From NCBI RefSeq assembly GCF_003725995.1, contig NZ_QIBX01000020.1, positions 1 to 58,558 on the forward strand: DNA of 58,558 bases, in the 5' to 3' direction. This DNA is from Slackia equolifaciens (lineage in GTDB: Bacteria > Actinomycetota > Coriobacteriia > Coriobacteriales > Eggerthellaceae). The notes under the pieces are model-generated. The model had not been told where the DNA came from, made no database searches, and saw only the letters and a program-made list of their open reading frames with translations. This document shows, piece after piece, positions 24,481 to 32,719 of this stretch; position 1 is the first letter of the stretch; the number at the start of each line of letters is the position of its first letter. A program made the translations under genes and the position numbers.

Positions 24481-26933
24481 GGTTGCTCGCTTTCTTCGAG
24501 GCGTTTGGCCGCGATGGCGGCCTGGCCGTATGAAATTGATCCGTCGTTGGGCGGAAGCTCCTTGTTCAGCGCCACGGTGAACCCCGCGGCTTCCAAGGCG
24601 GCGGTTGCGTGCTCCACCAGGTAGCGGTTCATGAACACGCCGCCTGCCAGCGCCACGGTGGCTATGCCATAGGCGGCGTTGGCAACTTGGCAGATAAGCA
24701 CGATGGCGTTTACGAACGCATCGTGAATCTTGCCGGCGATGATGCCGCGCGGCACGTTGGCGGCGATGTCGTCCAGCACGCCGCGAACCATCGGCTCGGC
24801 GTCGAACAGCACCACGCTCGTGTCATGGGCCGTGCTGTTCTGATCTGCCGCGTTTTTCGTGAGGGAAATCGCGTACGGTTCGCCCGCTTGGGTCGAGTCA
24901 TAGCCAGGGTCGATGGCGGCTTCCAGAAGGATGGCCGCTTCTCCCTCATAGGCGGGCTGTACGCAGATGCCCAAAAGGGCGCTCAAGGCGTCGAAGATGC
25001 GTCCGACGCTCGAGGTCATGGGTGTGTTCAGGCCGCGCTCGATCATCTGGGCGCACAGGTTCGACTCCGTTTGCCCCAGCTTGTCGGTCACGAACGCGGC
25101 AGCGGGATGGTCGAGCAGGTCGAATTCCCACAGCAGGCCGTACGCCATGCGCAGCGGGCGCTTGATGCATGCCGCGCCGCCCGGCATGGGGATATAGGCG
25201 AAGTTCGCGAAGCGTTCGTAATCCGAGCGGTTTGCCAGCAGCACCTCTCCGCCCCATATGCATCCGTCGGCGCCGTATCCCGTTCCGTCGAATGCCACGC
25301 CGATCACGGCGTCGTCGAGGTCGTTTTCGGCCATGACGGCTGCGATATGGGCGTGGTGATGCTGCGTTTCTATAAGGGGCATGCCGCGCTTGGCGCTTTC
25401 CTCGCGCGCCCACTTGGTAGCCAGATATTCGGGATGCATATCGCAGGCGATCGCCTGGGGCACGGCATCGAACAGCTTTTCGTAGTGAGCCTTTGCGTCG
25501 AGCCACGCATCAAACGTCGCGGCGTTTTCCATGTCGCCCACGTGTTGGCTTACGAATGCGTCTTCGCCGCGCAGCAGCGTGAAAGTGGACTTTTGCTCCG
25601 GGCCGCAGGCGAATATTACGGGCGTTCTGCCGCGTTCCCGATCGCCGGCTTGCTCTTCAGCGACTTGAGGGCCAGCCTCGGTGGCATCGGGTGCTTCCGC
25701 GCGCTTGATTTTCACTGGCAGGGGGGCGTAGCCGCGGGCGCGGCGTACCGATTGGATGGCCTCGCCGGCGCTGCCCGCTTTGATGACGCGCACCACCGAA
25801 TCATCGAAGCGGCACAGGATGGGGCGGTTGTTGCCCAGGAAGACGTCTGCCACCTCGTGGAGCGCCTGCCAGGCTTGATCGTCGTCGGTCTGGATGGGCT
25901 CGTCATGAATGTTGCCCGATGTCATGACAAGGGGGCCTCCGAACGCCGCGAGCAGAAGGTGCTGAAGCGGGGTGTAAGGGAGCATCACGCCCAACTCGGG
26001 CAGCGCATCGGCCAGGCCGGGGGCAAACTGCGCGCCGGGCTTCTTCTTCAGGAGCACGATAGGATGCTGCGGACCGTTGAGCAGACGCTCCTCCGCGTCA
26101 TTCACCTCGCAGTAATCAAGTACGTGTGCCATATTGGGCATCATGACGGCGAACGCCTTGCCTTCGCGGCGCTTGCGGCGACGCAGCTCAGCGATTGCCT
26201 CCTTGTTGTTTGCGTCGCATGCCAAGTGGAACCCGCCGAGTCCTTTGATGGCGGCAATCTGGCCACGGCGCAGGGCGCCTACTACCAGGTCGATGATCTC
26301 ATCGCTGCGCTCGCGCGTGTCGCCCCAGATCACATTGCTTTTATCGGCATCGAGCGAATCGCGCCACGAAATCCACGGCCCGCATTCGAAGCAGGCATCG
26401 GGCTGCGCGTGAAAACGTCGGTCTTCGGGGGCGGCGTATTCCGCGGCGCACGTATCGCACATCTCGAAGTTCTTCATCGACGTTTTCGGGCGATCGTACG
26501 GCAGCCCTTCGATAATAGTGAAGCGGGGACCGCAATTGGTGCAGTTGATGAACGGGTAATGGTAGCGTCGATCCGCCGGATCGAACAGCTCGCGGAAGCA
26601 ATCGTCACAGGTGGCAAGGTCGGGCGACACGAGCGTAGTGGCTGCTGCCGCGGCATCGTCGGAATAGCGGATAGAGAAATCGGTGAAATGCTCCGGCGGC
26701 ACTTCGTGCATGAGGATTTCATCCACGCGTGCGGCGGCAGGGGAGTGCTCGGAAATCTCGATGACGAACGAATCGATGTCGTTCGGCTCTCCTTCGGCAT
26801 GGATGAACACGCCTGCCGTGGCGTTGAGCACCCAGCCCTTTAGGGCGTATTTACGTGCAAGGTTGTAGACGAAGGGACGGAACCCCACCCCCTGCACAAT
26901 GCCGTGGACTTCTATGTCGAGCGCTTCGGTCAT
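24471..26933 (-). CDS. hypF: Carbamoyltransferase HypF
   Basis: This 820-residue protein makes carbamoyl-AMP from carbamoyl phosphate and passes the carbamoyl group to HypE. Domains run in order. An N-terminal acylphosphatase-like domain begins EVHGIVQGVGFRPFVYNLA. Two zinc-finger pairs (CDDCFRELF, CTNCGPRF, CDTCAAEY, CFECGPW) follow. Next come a YrdC-like domain (IAAIKGLGGFHLACDANN) and a C-terminal Kae1-like domain with HHHAHIAAVMAEN, GVAFDGTGYG and GGVFMNRYLVE. Length is slightly above usual owing to a charged stretch near residues 415-445. It heads the tightly overlapping hypFCD set. Confidence 0.96.
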   Translation of the reverse strand: MTEALDIEVHGIVQGVGFRPFVYNLARKYALKGWVLNATAGVFIHAEGEPNDIDSFVIEISEHSPAAARVDEILMHEVPPEHFTDFSIRYSDDAAAAATTLVSPDLATCDDCFRELFDPADRRYHYPFINCTNCGPRFTIIEGLPYDRPKTSMKNFEMCDTCAAEYAAPEDRRFHAQPDACFECGPWISWRDSLDADKSNVIWGDTRERSDEIIDLVVGALRRGQIAAIKGLGGFHLACDANNKEAIAELRRRKRREGKAFAVMMPNMAHVLDYCEVNDAEERLLNGPQHPIVLLKKKPGAQFAPGLADALPELGVMLPYTPLQHLLLAAFGGPLVMTSGNIHDEPIQTDDDQAWQALHEVADVFLGNNRPILCRFDDSVVRVIKAGSAGEAIQSVRRARGYAPLPVKIKRAEAPDATEAGPQVAEEQAGDRERGRTPVIFACGPEQKSTFTLLRGEDAFVSQHVGDMENAATFDAWLDAKAHYEKLFDAVPQAIACDMHPEYLATKWAREESAKRGMPLIETQHHHAHIAAVMAENDLDDAVIGVAFDGTGYGADGCIWGGEVLLANRSDYERFANFAYIPMPGGAACIKRPLRMAYGLLWEFDLLDHPAAAFVTDKLGQTESNLCAQMIERGLNTPMTSSVGRIFDALSALLGICVQPAYEGEAAILLEAAIDPGYDSTQAGEPYAISLTKNAADQNSTAHDTSVVLFDAEPMVRGVLDDIAANVPRGIIAGKIHDAFVNAIVLICQVANAAYGIATVALAGGVFMNRYLVEHATAALEAAGFTVALNKELPPNDGSISYGQAAIAAKRLEESEQPCA

Positions 26934-26972
26934 GATGTACCTCGGATGCTTGATGGTTCTCTTGCGCTGAAA

Positions 26973-27485
26973 TTAGCGGCTCATTTGGAACGGCGCCGTC
27001 GTGGGGGTGTGAGGATGCGCACGGGCGAATGCGCGCGCCTGAGACCCGCCCTGGTGGCTGTCATAGAGGCTGTATCCGGTCGAGGTGAGCGTGAGGTGTC
27101 CGTGCGTGACGCCCTTTGTTCCCAGGATAATGTTGGAAACCGCCTGAATAAGCCCGCTTTCGCCGCGCAGAATCACCACCTCCATGCACATGTTTGCATC
27201 GAGGTGCACGTGCAGGGAGGTCACAATCTGCTCGTAGAACTCGTGTTGGATGCTGTCGAGCTTTTCGCGCACGGCGCCGGTGTGATGGTCGTAGACGATG
27301 GTGAGCGTGCCCATCACCTCTTCGCCCGGCATGGAGCACTCCTCCTCTGCCAGCGCGTCGCGCACCAGGTCGCGAATCACCTCGCTGCGGTTTTTGGCCA
27401 GCCCGCGCTTAGCCACGAGGGCATCGAAGCGCATGAGCAGGCTTTCGGGCATGGTGACCGAGAAGCGGGCGAGATCCTGGCCCAT
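26973..27485 (-). CDS. nikR: Nickel-responsive regulator NikR
   Basis: This 170-residue ribbon-helix-helix repressor has an N-terminal DNA-binding segment (RFSVTMPESLLMRFDAL...NRSEVIRDLVRDAL) and an ACT-like nickel-binding domain. The high-affinity site residues are present: VYDHHTG and HVHLDANMCMEV, matching the His-His-Cys set of E. coli NikR. The C-terminal 25 residues form an extra tail with several His. It is two bases downstream of the 84-residue gene and 39 bases ahead of hypF, so it probably tunes nickel supply with hydrogenase maturation. No classic GTATGA palindrome was seen upstream. Confidence 0.93.
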   Translation of the reverse strand: MGQDLARFSVTMPESLLMRFDALVAKRGLAKNRSEVIRDLVRDALAEEECSMPGEEVMGTLTIVYDHHTGAVREKLDSIQHEFYEQIVTSLHVHLDANMCMEVVILRGESGLIQAVSNIILGTKGVTHGHLTLTSTGYSLYDSHQGGSQARAFARAHPHTPTTAPFQMSR

Positions 27486-27487
27486 GG

Positions 27488-27742
27488 CTATACCAATTCG
27501 ACGGTCACGCCGCTTGCGTCGCGCGCGTCATCTTCCAGGGCGTCTTTTGCGTCATCGAGCAGCGCGCGGATGTCATCGAGCATGGTCATGGCGGTATGGA
27601 GCTTCTCGCCTACGGTTTCGAAGCCCGCGTCCTCTGCTTTGTGGGCGAGATTGTGCGTCCAGCGGCGCTCCAGCTTGATATGGTCGTCGATCTGCTCGAT
27701 CATCATCTCGAACTGGTCGGTGTTGATTCCGTTAGTGCACAT
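27488..27742 (-). CDS. 84-residue helical protein heading the nikR-hyp run
   Basis: This small acidic protein appears to be two long amphipathic helices (FEMMIEQIDDHIKLERRWTH and AEDAGFETVGEKLHTAMTML...). It starts MCTNGIN and has His and Asp/Glu positions spaced like a helical-hairpin metal carrier, but no recognised family. AGGAGG lies just upstream of the ATG. Its stop is two bases from nikR, so it is the first gene of the leftward operon. A role in metal handling or hydrogenase maturation is inferred from position only. Confidence 0.75.
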   Translation of the reverse strand: MCTNGINTDQFEMMIEQIDDHIKLERRWTHNLAHKAEDAGFETVGEKLHTAMTMLDDIRALLDDAKDALEDDARDASGVTVELV

Positions 27743-27942
27743 GGTTCCTCCTACTTTCGAGCGGCCTCGATCGTCTTGCGCTCGGGGCGTGTCGTGCAGA
27801 CGAGCTGCCTTCTGGGGCACCCGGCGTCCGCTTTGCCGACTTGCCCCGGATCCGCCTCTCGTCTTCTGTTGAGAGACGGGTTCGTTGGGGATATTATTGC
27901 TACTTGAAGGGTGCCAATGTAAAGAGCGGTCAAGGAAACGGT

Positions 27943-28407
27943 GTGAAAAATCCAGCGAAAAGTAACATGTACACGAATGCCAAGGTGACAAGCCTGACTC
28001 CGTACGATGCGGCAATCGACGGCGACATAGATGCATCCGCGTGCGTCGTGTCGTATGGGGCGTTGCCGGCGCATGTGAGAAAGGCTTTAGACGCGGCGTG
28101 CGGCGGCGTGGGAATGCCCGATCCGGTGTATCTCGACGCGTCGCAGCTTTCGCCCGCGGATGCGTTCGCGGCGCTGGAGGGCTTGGACCCCGAAGCGGTT
28201 ATCGTGGCCGACGATGTGGCGGCAGCGCTGCTCGCGCAGGCGTATCGCGCCAATGTGACGCCTGACGCTTACGGTCGTCTCTTCGGAAGGCCTTGCGTGG
28301 CGTTTTCTTCGTTTGAGGCAGATTTGGAGCAGGAGCGCACCAAGCAACGTGATTGGGCTCTGCTGAAAATGTTGCGCCGTTCTTCCGAACGGCGCAAACG
28401 CGCATGA
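27943..28407 (+). CDS. Unknown 154-residue protein
   Basis: The frame opens with GTG at 27943, preceded by AAGGAA. The product is rich in Ala and Asp with alternating short helices (ALPAHVRKALDAACGG, PADAFAALEGLDPEAVIVADD) and a basic C-terminus (RRSSERRKRA). No motif is recognised. The last codons fall inside a 26-base palindrome (28372-28397) that is duplicated 171 bases further on, so the end of the gene may have been altered by repeat insertion. It diverges from the nikR-hyp operon. Confidence 0.7.
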   Translation: MKNPAKSNMYTNAKVTSLTPYDAAIDGDIDASACVVSYGALPAHVRKALDAACGGVGMPDPVYLDASQLSPADAFAALEGLDPEAVIVADDVAAALLAQAYRANVTPDAYGRLFGRPCVAFSSFEADLEQERTKQRDWALLKMLRRSSERRKRA

Positions 28408-28580
28408 GGCACTACGACGCTGCGCGGTCATGAGGCACGTCATCTAGGGCCTTGTGCGCTTTCCCTCGCGTACCGAAGTACGCTCGGCCGCGCGGCGGCC
28501 CTATATGTCGCCCCTCATAACCGCTCGCTGTTTCGTTCCGTGTCTCTATGTTCTTCCGAACGGCGCAAACGCGCATGAGA
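28372..28580. repeat. Palindrome and 30-bp direct duplication
   Basis: TTGCGCCGTTC and GAACGGCGCAA form a perfect 26-base palindrome at 28372-28397. The 30 bases from 28379 to 28408 recur at 28550-28579. The core 22-mer is identical to the purC terminator stem at 5634-5655. The duplicated pieces overlap the C-terminal codons of the upstream gene and end just before the stop of the convergent HxlR gene. The 150 bases between show no gene. Confidence 0.75.
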
Positions 28581-28582
28581 CG

Positions 28583-28939
28583 CTACGATGCGCGACGCGC
28601 TTCTTCCTCTTCAGCGGCAAGCTCGGCCATGTGAGCCTCTCCCCAGGCGCGCATGGCTTCGATGACCGGCGCCATGCTTGCGCCGCGCTCGGTGAGCGTG
28701 TATTCGACGCGCGGCGGAACCTCGGCAAACACCTCGCGCATAAGCAGGCCGTCGTCCTCCATGGCGCGCAGATTCGATGTGAGCACCTTTTGCGAAATGG
28801 TTCCGATGGATTTCTTCAGCTCGCCAAAGCGCTTGGTGCCGGTGAGCAGGTCGCGCAGGATGAGAAACTTCCATTTGTCTGAAATGAGGGAGAGGGTTGC
28901 CTCAACGGGGCATGCGGTGCGGGATAGCTTGGTTGCCAT
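28583..28939 (-). CDS. HxlR-family winged-helix regulator
   Basis: This 118-residue regulator has the HxlR pattern: CPVEATLSLISDKWKFLILRDLL, RFGELKKSIGTISQKVLTSNLRAMEDDGLL, VPPRVEYTLTERG. One Cys near the N-terminus (C10) sits where redox-sensing HxlR proteins often carry theirs. AAAGGA precedes the ATG at 28939. The gene is divergent from the tandem ferredoxins at 29227, and the 287-base spacer is AT-rich, so control of the ferredoxins is plausible. The ligand is unknown. Confidence 0.93.
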   Translation of the reverse strand: MATKLSRTACPVEATLSLISDKWKFLILRDLLTGTKRFGELKKSIGTISQKVLTSNLRAMEDDGLLMREVFAEVPPRVEYTLTERGASMAPVIEAMRAWGEAHMAELAAEEEEARRAS

Positions 28940-29226
28940 GCGGCTTGCGTCCTTTCGCTCGTGCGGTGTTTGTAGTGTGGTTAAGCGAAACTTGATATTG
29001 AATTGCAATCAGGTTGCTAGTATCCCATAGAAACCTGATTACTTCAATCGAGAATTTAGCATTGTTCACAATCTGCCCGGTTCGGTACCAGTTCCAAGAT
29101 TCTTCTTGCAAACGAGCGATTAAATGCTATCTTGCACGCATGTGATTTGAAGCGTGCTCGTTGCGATCGCGCTTCGCTCAGTGTCAGTGTCAATTTGTTT
29201 AACAAATTCGGAAGGAGAGTGCCGCT

Positions 29227-29415
29227 ATGGCTCATCCCGTGCTTGAAACCGAGGAATGCATCGGCTGCGGTATTTGCGTCGAGTCTTGCGCCCAGGGCGT
29301 TCTTGACATCGTGGACGGCGTTGTTGAGGCTGTCGACGAGGACGCCTGCATCGCTTGCGGCGACTGCGTTGAGGCATGCCCCATGGGCTGCATCCCCGAG
29401 ATCGCCGAGGACTAG
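29227..29415 (+). CDS. 2[4Fe-4S] ferredoxin, copy 1
   Basis: This 62-residue acidic ferredoxin has two cluster motifs, CIGCGICVESC and CIACGDCVEACP, each with the CxxCxxCxxxC pattern. It should carry low-potential electrons for anaerobic redox enzymes such as hydrogenases or oxidoreductases. GGAAGGAGA lies ahead of the ATG. A second copy follows 73 bases downstream together with a near-copy of this gene's leader. Confidence 0.95.
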   Translation: MAHPVLETEECIGCGICVESCAQGVLDIVDGVVEAVDEDACIACGDCVEACPMGCIPEIAED

Positions 29416-29488
29416 TCTCGCGTGCTCGTTGCGATCGCGCTTCGCTCAGTATCAATTGATTTAACAAATTCGGAAGGAGAGCACCGCC

Positions 29489-29677
29489 ATGGCTCATCCC
29501 GTGCTTGATTACGAGCTTTGCATCTGCTGCGGTATCTGCGTGGAAACTTGCACTCAGGGCGTGCTCGACATCGTTGGTGATGTTGCGGAAGTCGTTGACG
29601 AGGATGCTTGCATCGCTTGCGGCGATTGCGTCGAGGCCTGTCCCGCGGGCTGCATCACCGAGATTACCGAGGACTAG
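29489..29677 (+). CDS. 2[4Fe-4S] ferredoxin, copy 2
   Basis: This 62-residue ferredoxin is closely similar to copy 1, with motifs CICCGICVETC and CIACGDCVEACP. An extra Cys inside the first motif (CICC) distinguishes it and might alter potential or allow disulfide formation. The ATG follows GGAAGGAGA in the same context as copy 1. It arose by tandem duplication of gene plus leader: 29420-29488 closely repeats 29152-29226. Confidence 0.95.
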   Translation: MAHPVLDYELCICCGICVETCTQGVLDIVGDVAEVVDEDACIACGDCVEACPAGCITEITED

Positions 29678-29796
29678 TCTCGCACGCTCTTGCGAACGCC
29701 CGGTCGCTCCTTGGCTTTAACCTGGGATTTCTTCCAGGTTTGCTCCAGGTTTACGCCCGGGTTTCGTTGAGGTTTGCATACGGCTTTGCATGCATG

Positions 29797-29838
29797 GCTG
29801 CCCCGTTCGGCGCGCGCCGGGCGGGGCAGCGGTTTTTT
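29797..29838 (+). terminator. Terminator after the ferredoxin pair
   Basis: GCTGCCCCG and CGGGGCAGC pair around a GC-rich loop and are followed by GGTTTTTTGG. The flanking 29678-29990 contains no gene that I can support. Confidence 0.8.
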
Positions 29839-29990
29839 GGCGCATATGCGCTTCGTCTTTGACAGGTGCCGATGTGGTGGCTTTGTCTTTGCGGATGGCA
29901 GGCGCGGGGTTTGCCATTGACGGATGACCGGTGCGAGATTGCGTCTTTGGCGGGTAGGGCGCAAAAGCGAAGATATAAAGGAAGGTGCAT

Positions 29991-30863
29991 ATGGCCTCTC
30001 ATCCCGATTTCGATGCTTTCGTCGCGACTATTGCGCGTTTGCGCGCGCCCGACGGATGCCCATGGGATCGCGAGCAGACGCATCAGAGCATCGCGCACAA
30101 CATGATCGAGGAGGCGTATGAAGCGGTTGACGCCATAGAGACCGGCGATGCGAGGCATCTGCGCGAAGAGCTGGGAGATGTGCTTTTGCAGGTGGTGCTG
30201 CAGGCGCAGATTGCGGCAGATGCGGGCGAGTTCACCATTGACGATGTGTGTCGCGACATCAATGAGAAGATGGTGCGCCGGCATCCCCATGTATTTGGCG
30301 ATGCAACGGCAGAAACGGCAAAGGATACGTCCGAGATTTGGGCTCGCGTGAAGATGGAAGAGCGCAAGGCGGCCCAGGCGGCTGCGGCGGCGCAAAATGC
30401 CGCGGAAGTGTCGGGAGATGCGGTTGGTGTTGCTGCGATCCCTGTTGGCGATGCTTCTGTTTTGGCCGGAAAGCCCGAAGGGCTGCTCGACGGTGTGCCC
30501 ACGAGCTTTCCCGCGCTTATGCAGGCGCAAAAGATTTCGCGCAAAGTCGTGGCGGCAGGCTTTGAGTGGCCTGACGAAGAGGGCGTATGGGAAAAAGTGG
30601 CCGAAGAGGTCGAAGAATTCAAGAACGCGGCCCCCGAAGACGCCGAACTCGAATTTGGCGATGTGCTTTTCAGCGTGGTCAACGTTGCGCGGTGGCGTGG
30701 CATTGATGCGGAGAACGCCCTGCGCGCGACATGCGTGAAGTTTCGCCGTCGATGGGCGTTTATTGAAGGCGCAGCCTGGGCGCAAGGCAAGGATGCCGCC
30801 GATTTGACCGTCGAAGAGCAAGAGGCCCTTTGGCAAGAGGCCAAACGTCGGGAGAAGAAATAG
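29991..30863 (+). CDS. mazG: MazG nucleoside triphosphate pyrophosphohydrolase
   Basis: This 290-residue protein has two MazG domains. The first carries EEAYEAVDAIETGDARHLREELGDVL and the second EEVEEFKNAAPEDAELEFGDVL, each with the EExxE...ExxD metal-binding pattern. It hydrolyses NTPs and dNTPs to NMP and pyrophosphate, removing damaged nucleotides. The linker at about residues 120-160 is longer and Ala-rich compared with E. coli MazG. ATG at 29991 follows AAAGGAAGG; GTG at 29985 would overlap the ribosome site spacing. It is convergent with the DUF4143 ATPase gene. Confidence 0.95.
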   Translation: MASHPDFDAFVATIARLRAPDGCPWDREQTHQSIAHNMIEEAYEAVDAIETGDARHLREELGDVLLQVVLQAQIAADAGEFTIDDVCRDINEKMVRRHPHVFGDATAETAKDTSEIWARVKMEERKAAQAAAAAQNAAEVSGDAVGVAAIPVGDASVLAGKPEGLLDGVPTSFPALMQAQKISRKVVAAGFEWPDEEGVWEKVAEEVEEFKNAAPEDAELEFGDVLFSVVNVARWRGIDAENALRATCVKFRRRWAFIEGAAWAQGKDAADLTVEEQEALWQEAKRREKK

Positions 30864-30871
30864 CTGAACCC

Positions 30872-32086
30872 CTATGCCCCCTCTCGCCCCAAAAGCCAAT
30901 CAATCAGGTTCACATGCCGGATGCCGTTGAAGTCGCCCGTGCCTATTCGGTCGAGAGTCAGAAGCGTTTTCGGATAGTTGTCCGACAAGCTTTGGAGTGA
31001 AGCAAGCTCGCGTGCAAGAGTGTTTTCATCGAGAACGCTAAGGGCAACTTGGTAATAGCATGTGCCCTGATCCCCCTCTGCAACAAAATCTATCTCCGCC
31101 TCTCCGGACCGGCCGACAAATACGTTGCGATTGCGGCGTAAAAGCTCCAAGTACACGACGTTTTCAACACGACGCCCCAGATCGCTTTGGTCGCGACCGA
31201 GCAGCAGGTGCCTGAACCCTAAATCGCCCAGATAGTACTTTCCGCCCTGCGTTAGGAGCGTTTTGCCCTTCGCGTCATAGGGCTTGGCTTCGAAAACGAT
31301 ATAGCTTTCTGATAGGGCATCGAGGTATTCGCCAACGGTCGTGGGGGATATTTTAGTGCCGTTTCGGGAGAGGCCGTTCGCGATGGTTTTAAGAGAGTAG
31401 CGGTTGCCGATGTTGTCGGCAAGGAACGCAGCCAGCGATCTGATCGCCATCATATTGAACCGAGGGTGACGCAGCGATACGTCTTTCACCAGGATGGTGC
31501 TGAGTACGCCATCGAGATAATCTGACACGTCCGATTCCGGCAGGGCTGCTGTGTAGGGCATTCCCCCAAAGACGAGGTAGCGGTTGAGCAGGTCCTCGTC
31601 GCTTAGCTCTCGAGGGAATGCCGACCGGTATTCCGCGAAGGAGAGCGGCAGCATGGTCAGCTCAACGTATCTGCCAGTGAGAAGCGTTGCCAGTTCGCTC
31701 GATAGCAGATCGGAGTTCGATCCCGTGATGTAAAGGTCAACGTCATCGCGTGCGAAGAGAGCATCTACGGCCTTCTCGAATTCGGGCACGCGTTGCACCT
31801 CGTCGATGAATACGTAATTCGTTTGCGCCTTGAGCTGCGATACCACGAGGTCGTACAGCTCCTTCGCGGTTTTCGGGGCGTCGAACGCCATCTTTTCGAT
31901 GTCGAGCGAAATGATGGCATCCTTAGGCGTTCCGTCGCGCAGAAGCTCCTGTTGGGCGAGCGCGAGCACGGTGGATTTTCCGCATCGGCGAATTCCCGTG
32001 ACCACTTTGATTACGTCACGATTGCGCCATCGACGAAGCCATTCCATCGCTTGCGGGCGTTCGATTAAATATGCAGACTTTGCCAT
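30872..32086 (-). CDS. AAA ATPase with DUF4143 domain
   Basis: This 404-residue protein begins with a P-loop AAA_14 ATPase: Walker A GIRRCGKST at about residues 31-39, Walker B FIDEVQRV, and ITGSNSDLL as sensor 1. The C-terminal DUF4143 half contains GGMPYTAALP, FEAKPYDAKGK and a PD-(D/E)xK-like patch (SGEAEIDFVAE). Families of this kind are widespread in anaerobes and often lie near mobile or defence genes; their job is unsettled. Three palindromes lie directly upstream and probably control it. It is convergent with mazG. Confidence 0.9.
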   Translation of the reverse strand: MAKSAYLIERPQAMEWLRRWRNRDVIKVVTGIRRCGKSTVLALAQQELLRDGTPKDAIISLDIEKMAFDAPKTAKELYDLVVSQLKAQTNYVFIDEVQRVPEFEKAVDALFARDDVDLYITGSNSDLLSSELATLLTGRYVELTMLPLSFAEYRSAFPRELSDEDLLNRYLVFGGMPYTAALPESDVSDYLDGVLSTILVKDVSLRHPRFNMMAIRSLAAFLADNIGNRYSLKTIANGLSRNGTKISPTTVGEYLDALSESYIVFEAKPYDAKGKTLLTQGGKYYLGDLGFRHLLLGRDQSDLGRRVENVVYLELLRRNRNVFVGRSGEAEIDFVAEGDQGTCYYQVALSVLDENTLARELASLQSLSDNYPKTLLTLDRIGTGDFNGIRHVNLIDWLLGREGA

Positions 32087-32106
32087 GGTTGCTCCCCGTG
32101 ACCAAA

Positions 32107-32207
32107 ATCATCCAACTATTTGGATGATTTTAGCAACATGAGGAATTTCGTCCAGTTACTTGGATAAAATTTTGAAAATTCGATAATCATCCAGATATCT
32201 GGATAGC
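32107..32207. promoter_or_regulatory. Three TCCA-N-TGGA palindromes, candidate operators
   Basis: ATCATCCA-ACTATT-TGGATGAT (32107-32128), TCCAGTTACTTGGA (32151-32164) and ATCCAGATATCTGGAT (32189-32204) share one dyad. Their TCCA starts are 40 and 39 bases apart, about four helical turns. They lie immediately upstream of the DUF4143 ATPase start (32086) and 110 bases upstream of mutT. Cooperative binding by one dimeric repressor or by the ATPase itself is inferred. Confidence 0.65.
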
Positions 32208-32317
32208 TACAAGAAGGTGAAGCCCGAGCGCTCCTGATGTGAGGAGACGAGCATCGGAGGGGATAAAACGGTATAGTGCGTTTGTGAGCCTGACGTTTAG
32301 AAATAAAGGGGAAAGCC

Positions 32318-32710
32318 GTGAAGAAAGTCGTGGATGTCGTTGCCGCCATTATCGTGCGCGATGGCAAGGTCCTTGCTACCGAAAGAGGCTACGGAGAGTT
32401 CAAAGGTGGTTGGGAATTTCCTGGTGGAAAGATCGAACAAGGAGAATGTCCTGAGGCGGCGTTGATAAGAGAGATCAAAGAGGAGCTTGATGCGGACATC
32501 TCCATTGATTCGCATCTAGTAGACGTCGAATACGACTACGAAACATTCCACTTGTCAATGCGTTGCTATATCTGTCACCTTGCAAATGATCATTTGCAGC
32601 TACTTGAGCATGAAGCTGCAAAATGGCTTGCGAGCGATGAGCTCGAGACGGTGGATTGGCTGCCTGCCGACATATCGGTGGTTGATGCATTGAAGGCCAG
32701 GATTCAATAG
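32318..32710 (+). CDS. mutT: MutT-like Nudix pyrophosphohydrolase
   Basis: This 130-residue enzyme has a clear Nudix box (GGKIEQGECPEAALIREIKEEL, key residues G, E, REIKEEL), with WEFPGG ahead of it as in MutT/CTP-pyrophosphohydrolase. The start is GTG, preceded by AAAGGGGA. The helicase-nuclease gene begins nine bases after its stop, so the two form an operon. Codon use is more AT-rich than in neighbouring host genes. In this setting it may act on a nucleotide signal or damaged nucleotide linked to the helicase rather than in housekeeping sanitation. Confidence 0.92.
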   Translation: MKKVVDVVAAIIVRDGKVLATERGYGEFKGGWEFPGGKIEQGECPEAALIREIKEELDADISIDSHLVDVEYDYETFHLSMRCYICHLANDHLQLLEHEAAKWLASDELETVDWLPADISVVDALKARIQ

Positions 32711-32719
32711 GGAGCAGAA

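Noticed and set aside
24609-26843. 744-codon open frame on the plus strand
   Set aside because: Antisense to hypF, whose protein motifs are unmistakable.
27885-27907. Similarity of this stretch to the end of hypD (GGGGATATTA...TGAAG)
   Set aside because: Only a short, imperfect match; chance cannot be excluded and no wider homology extends from it.
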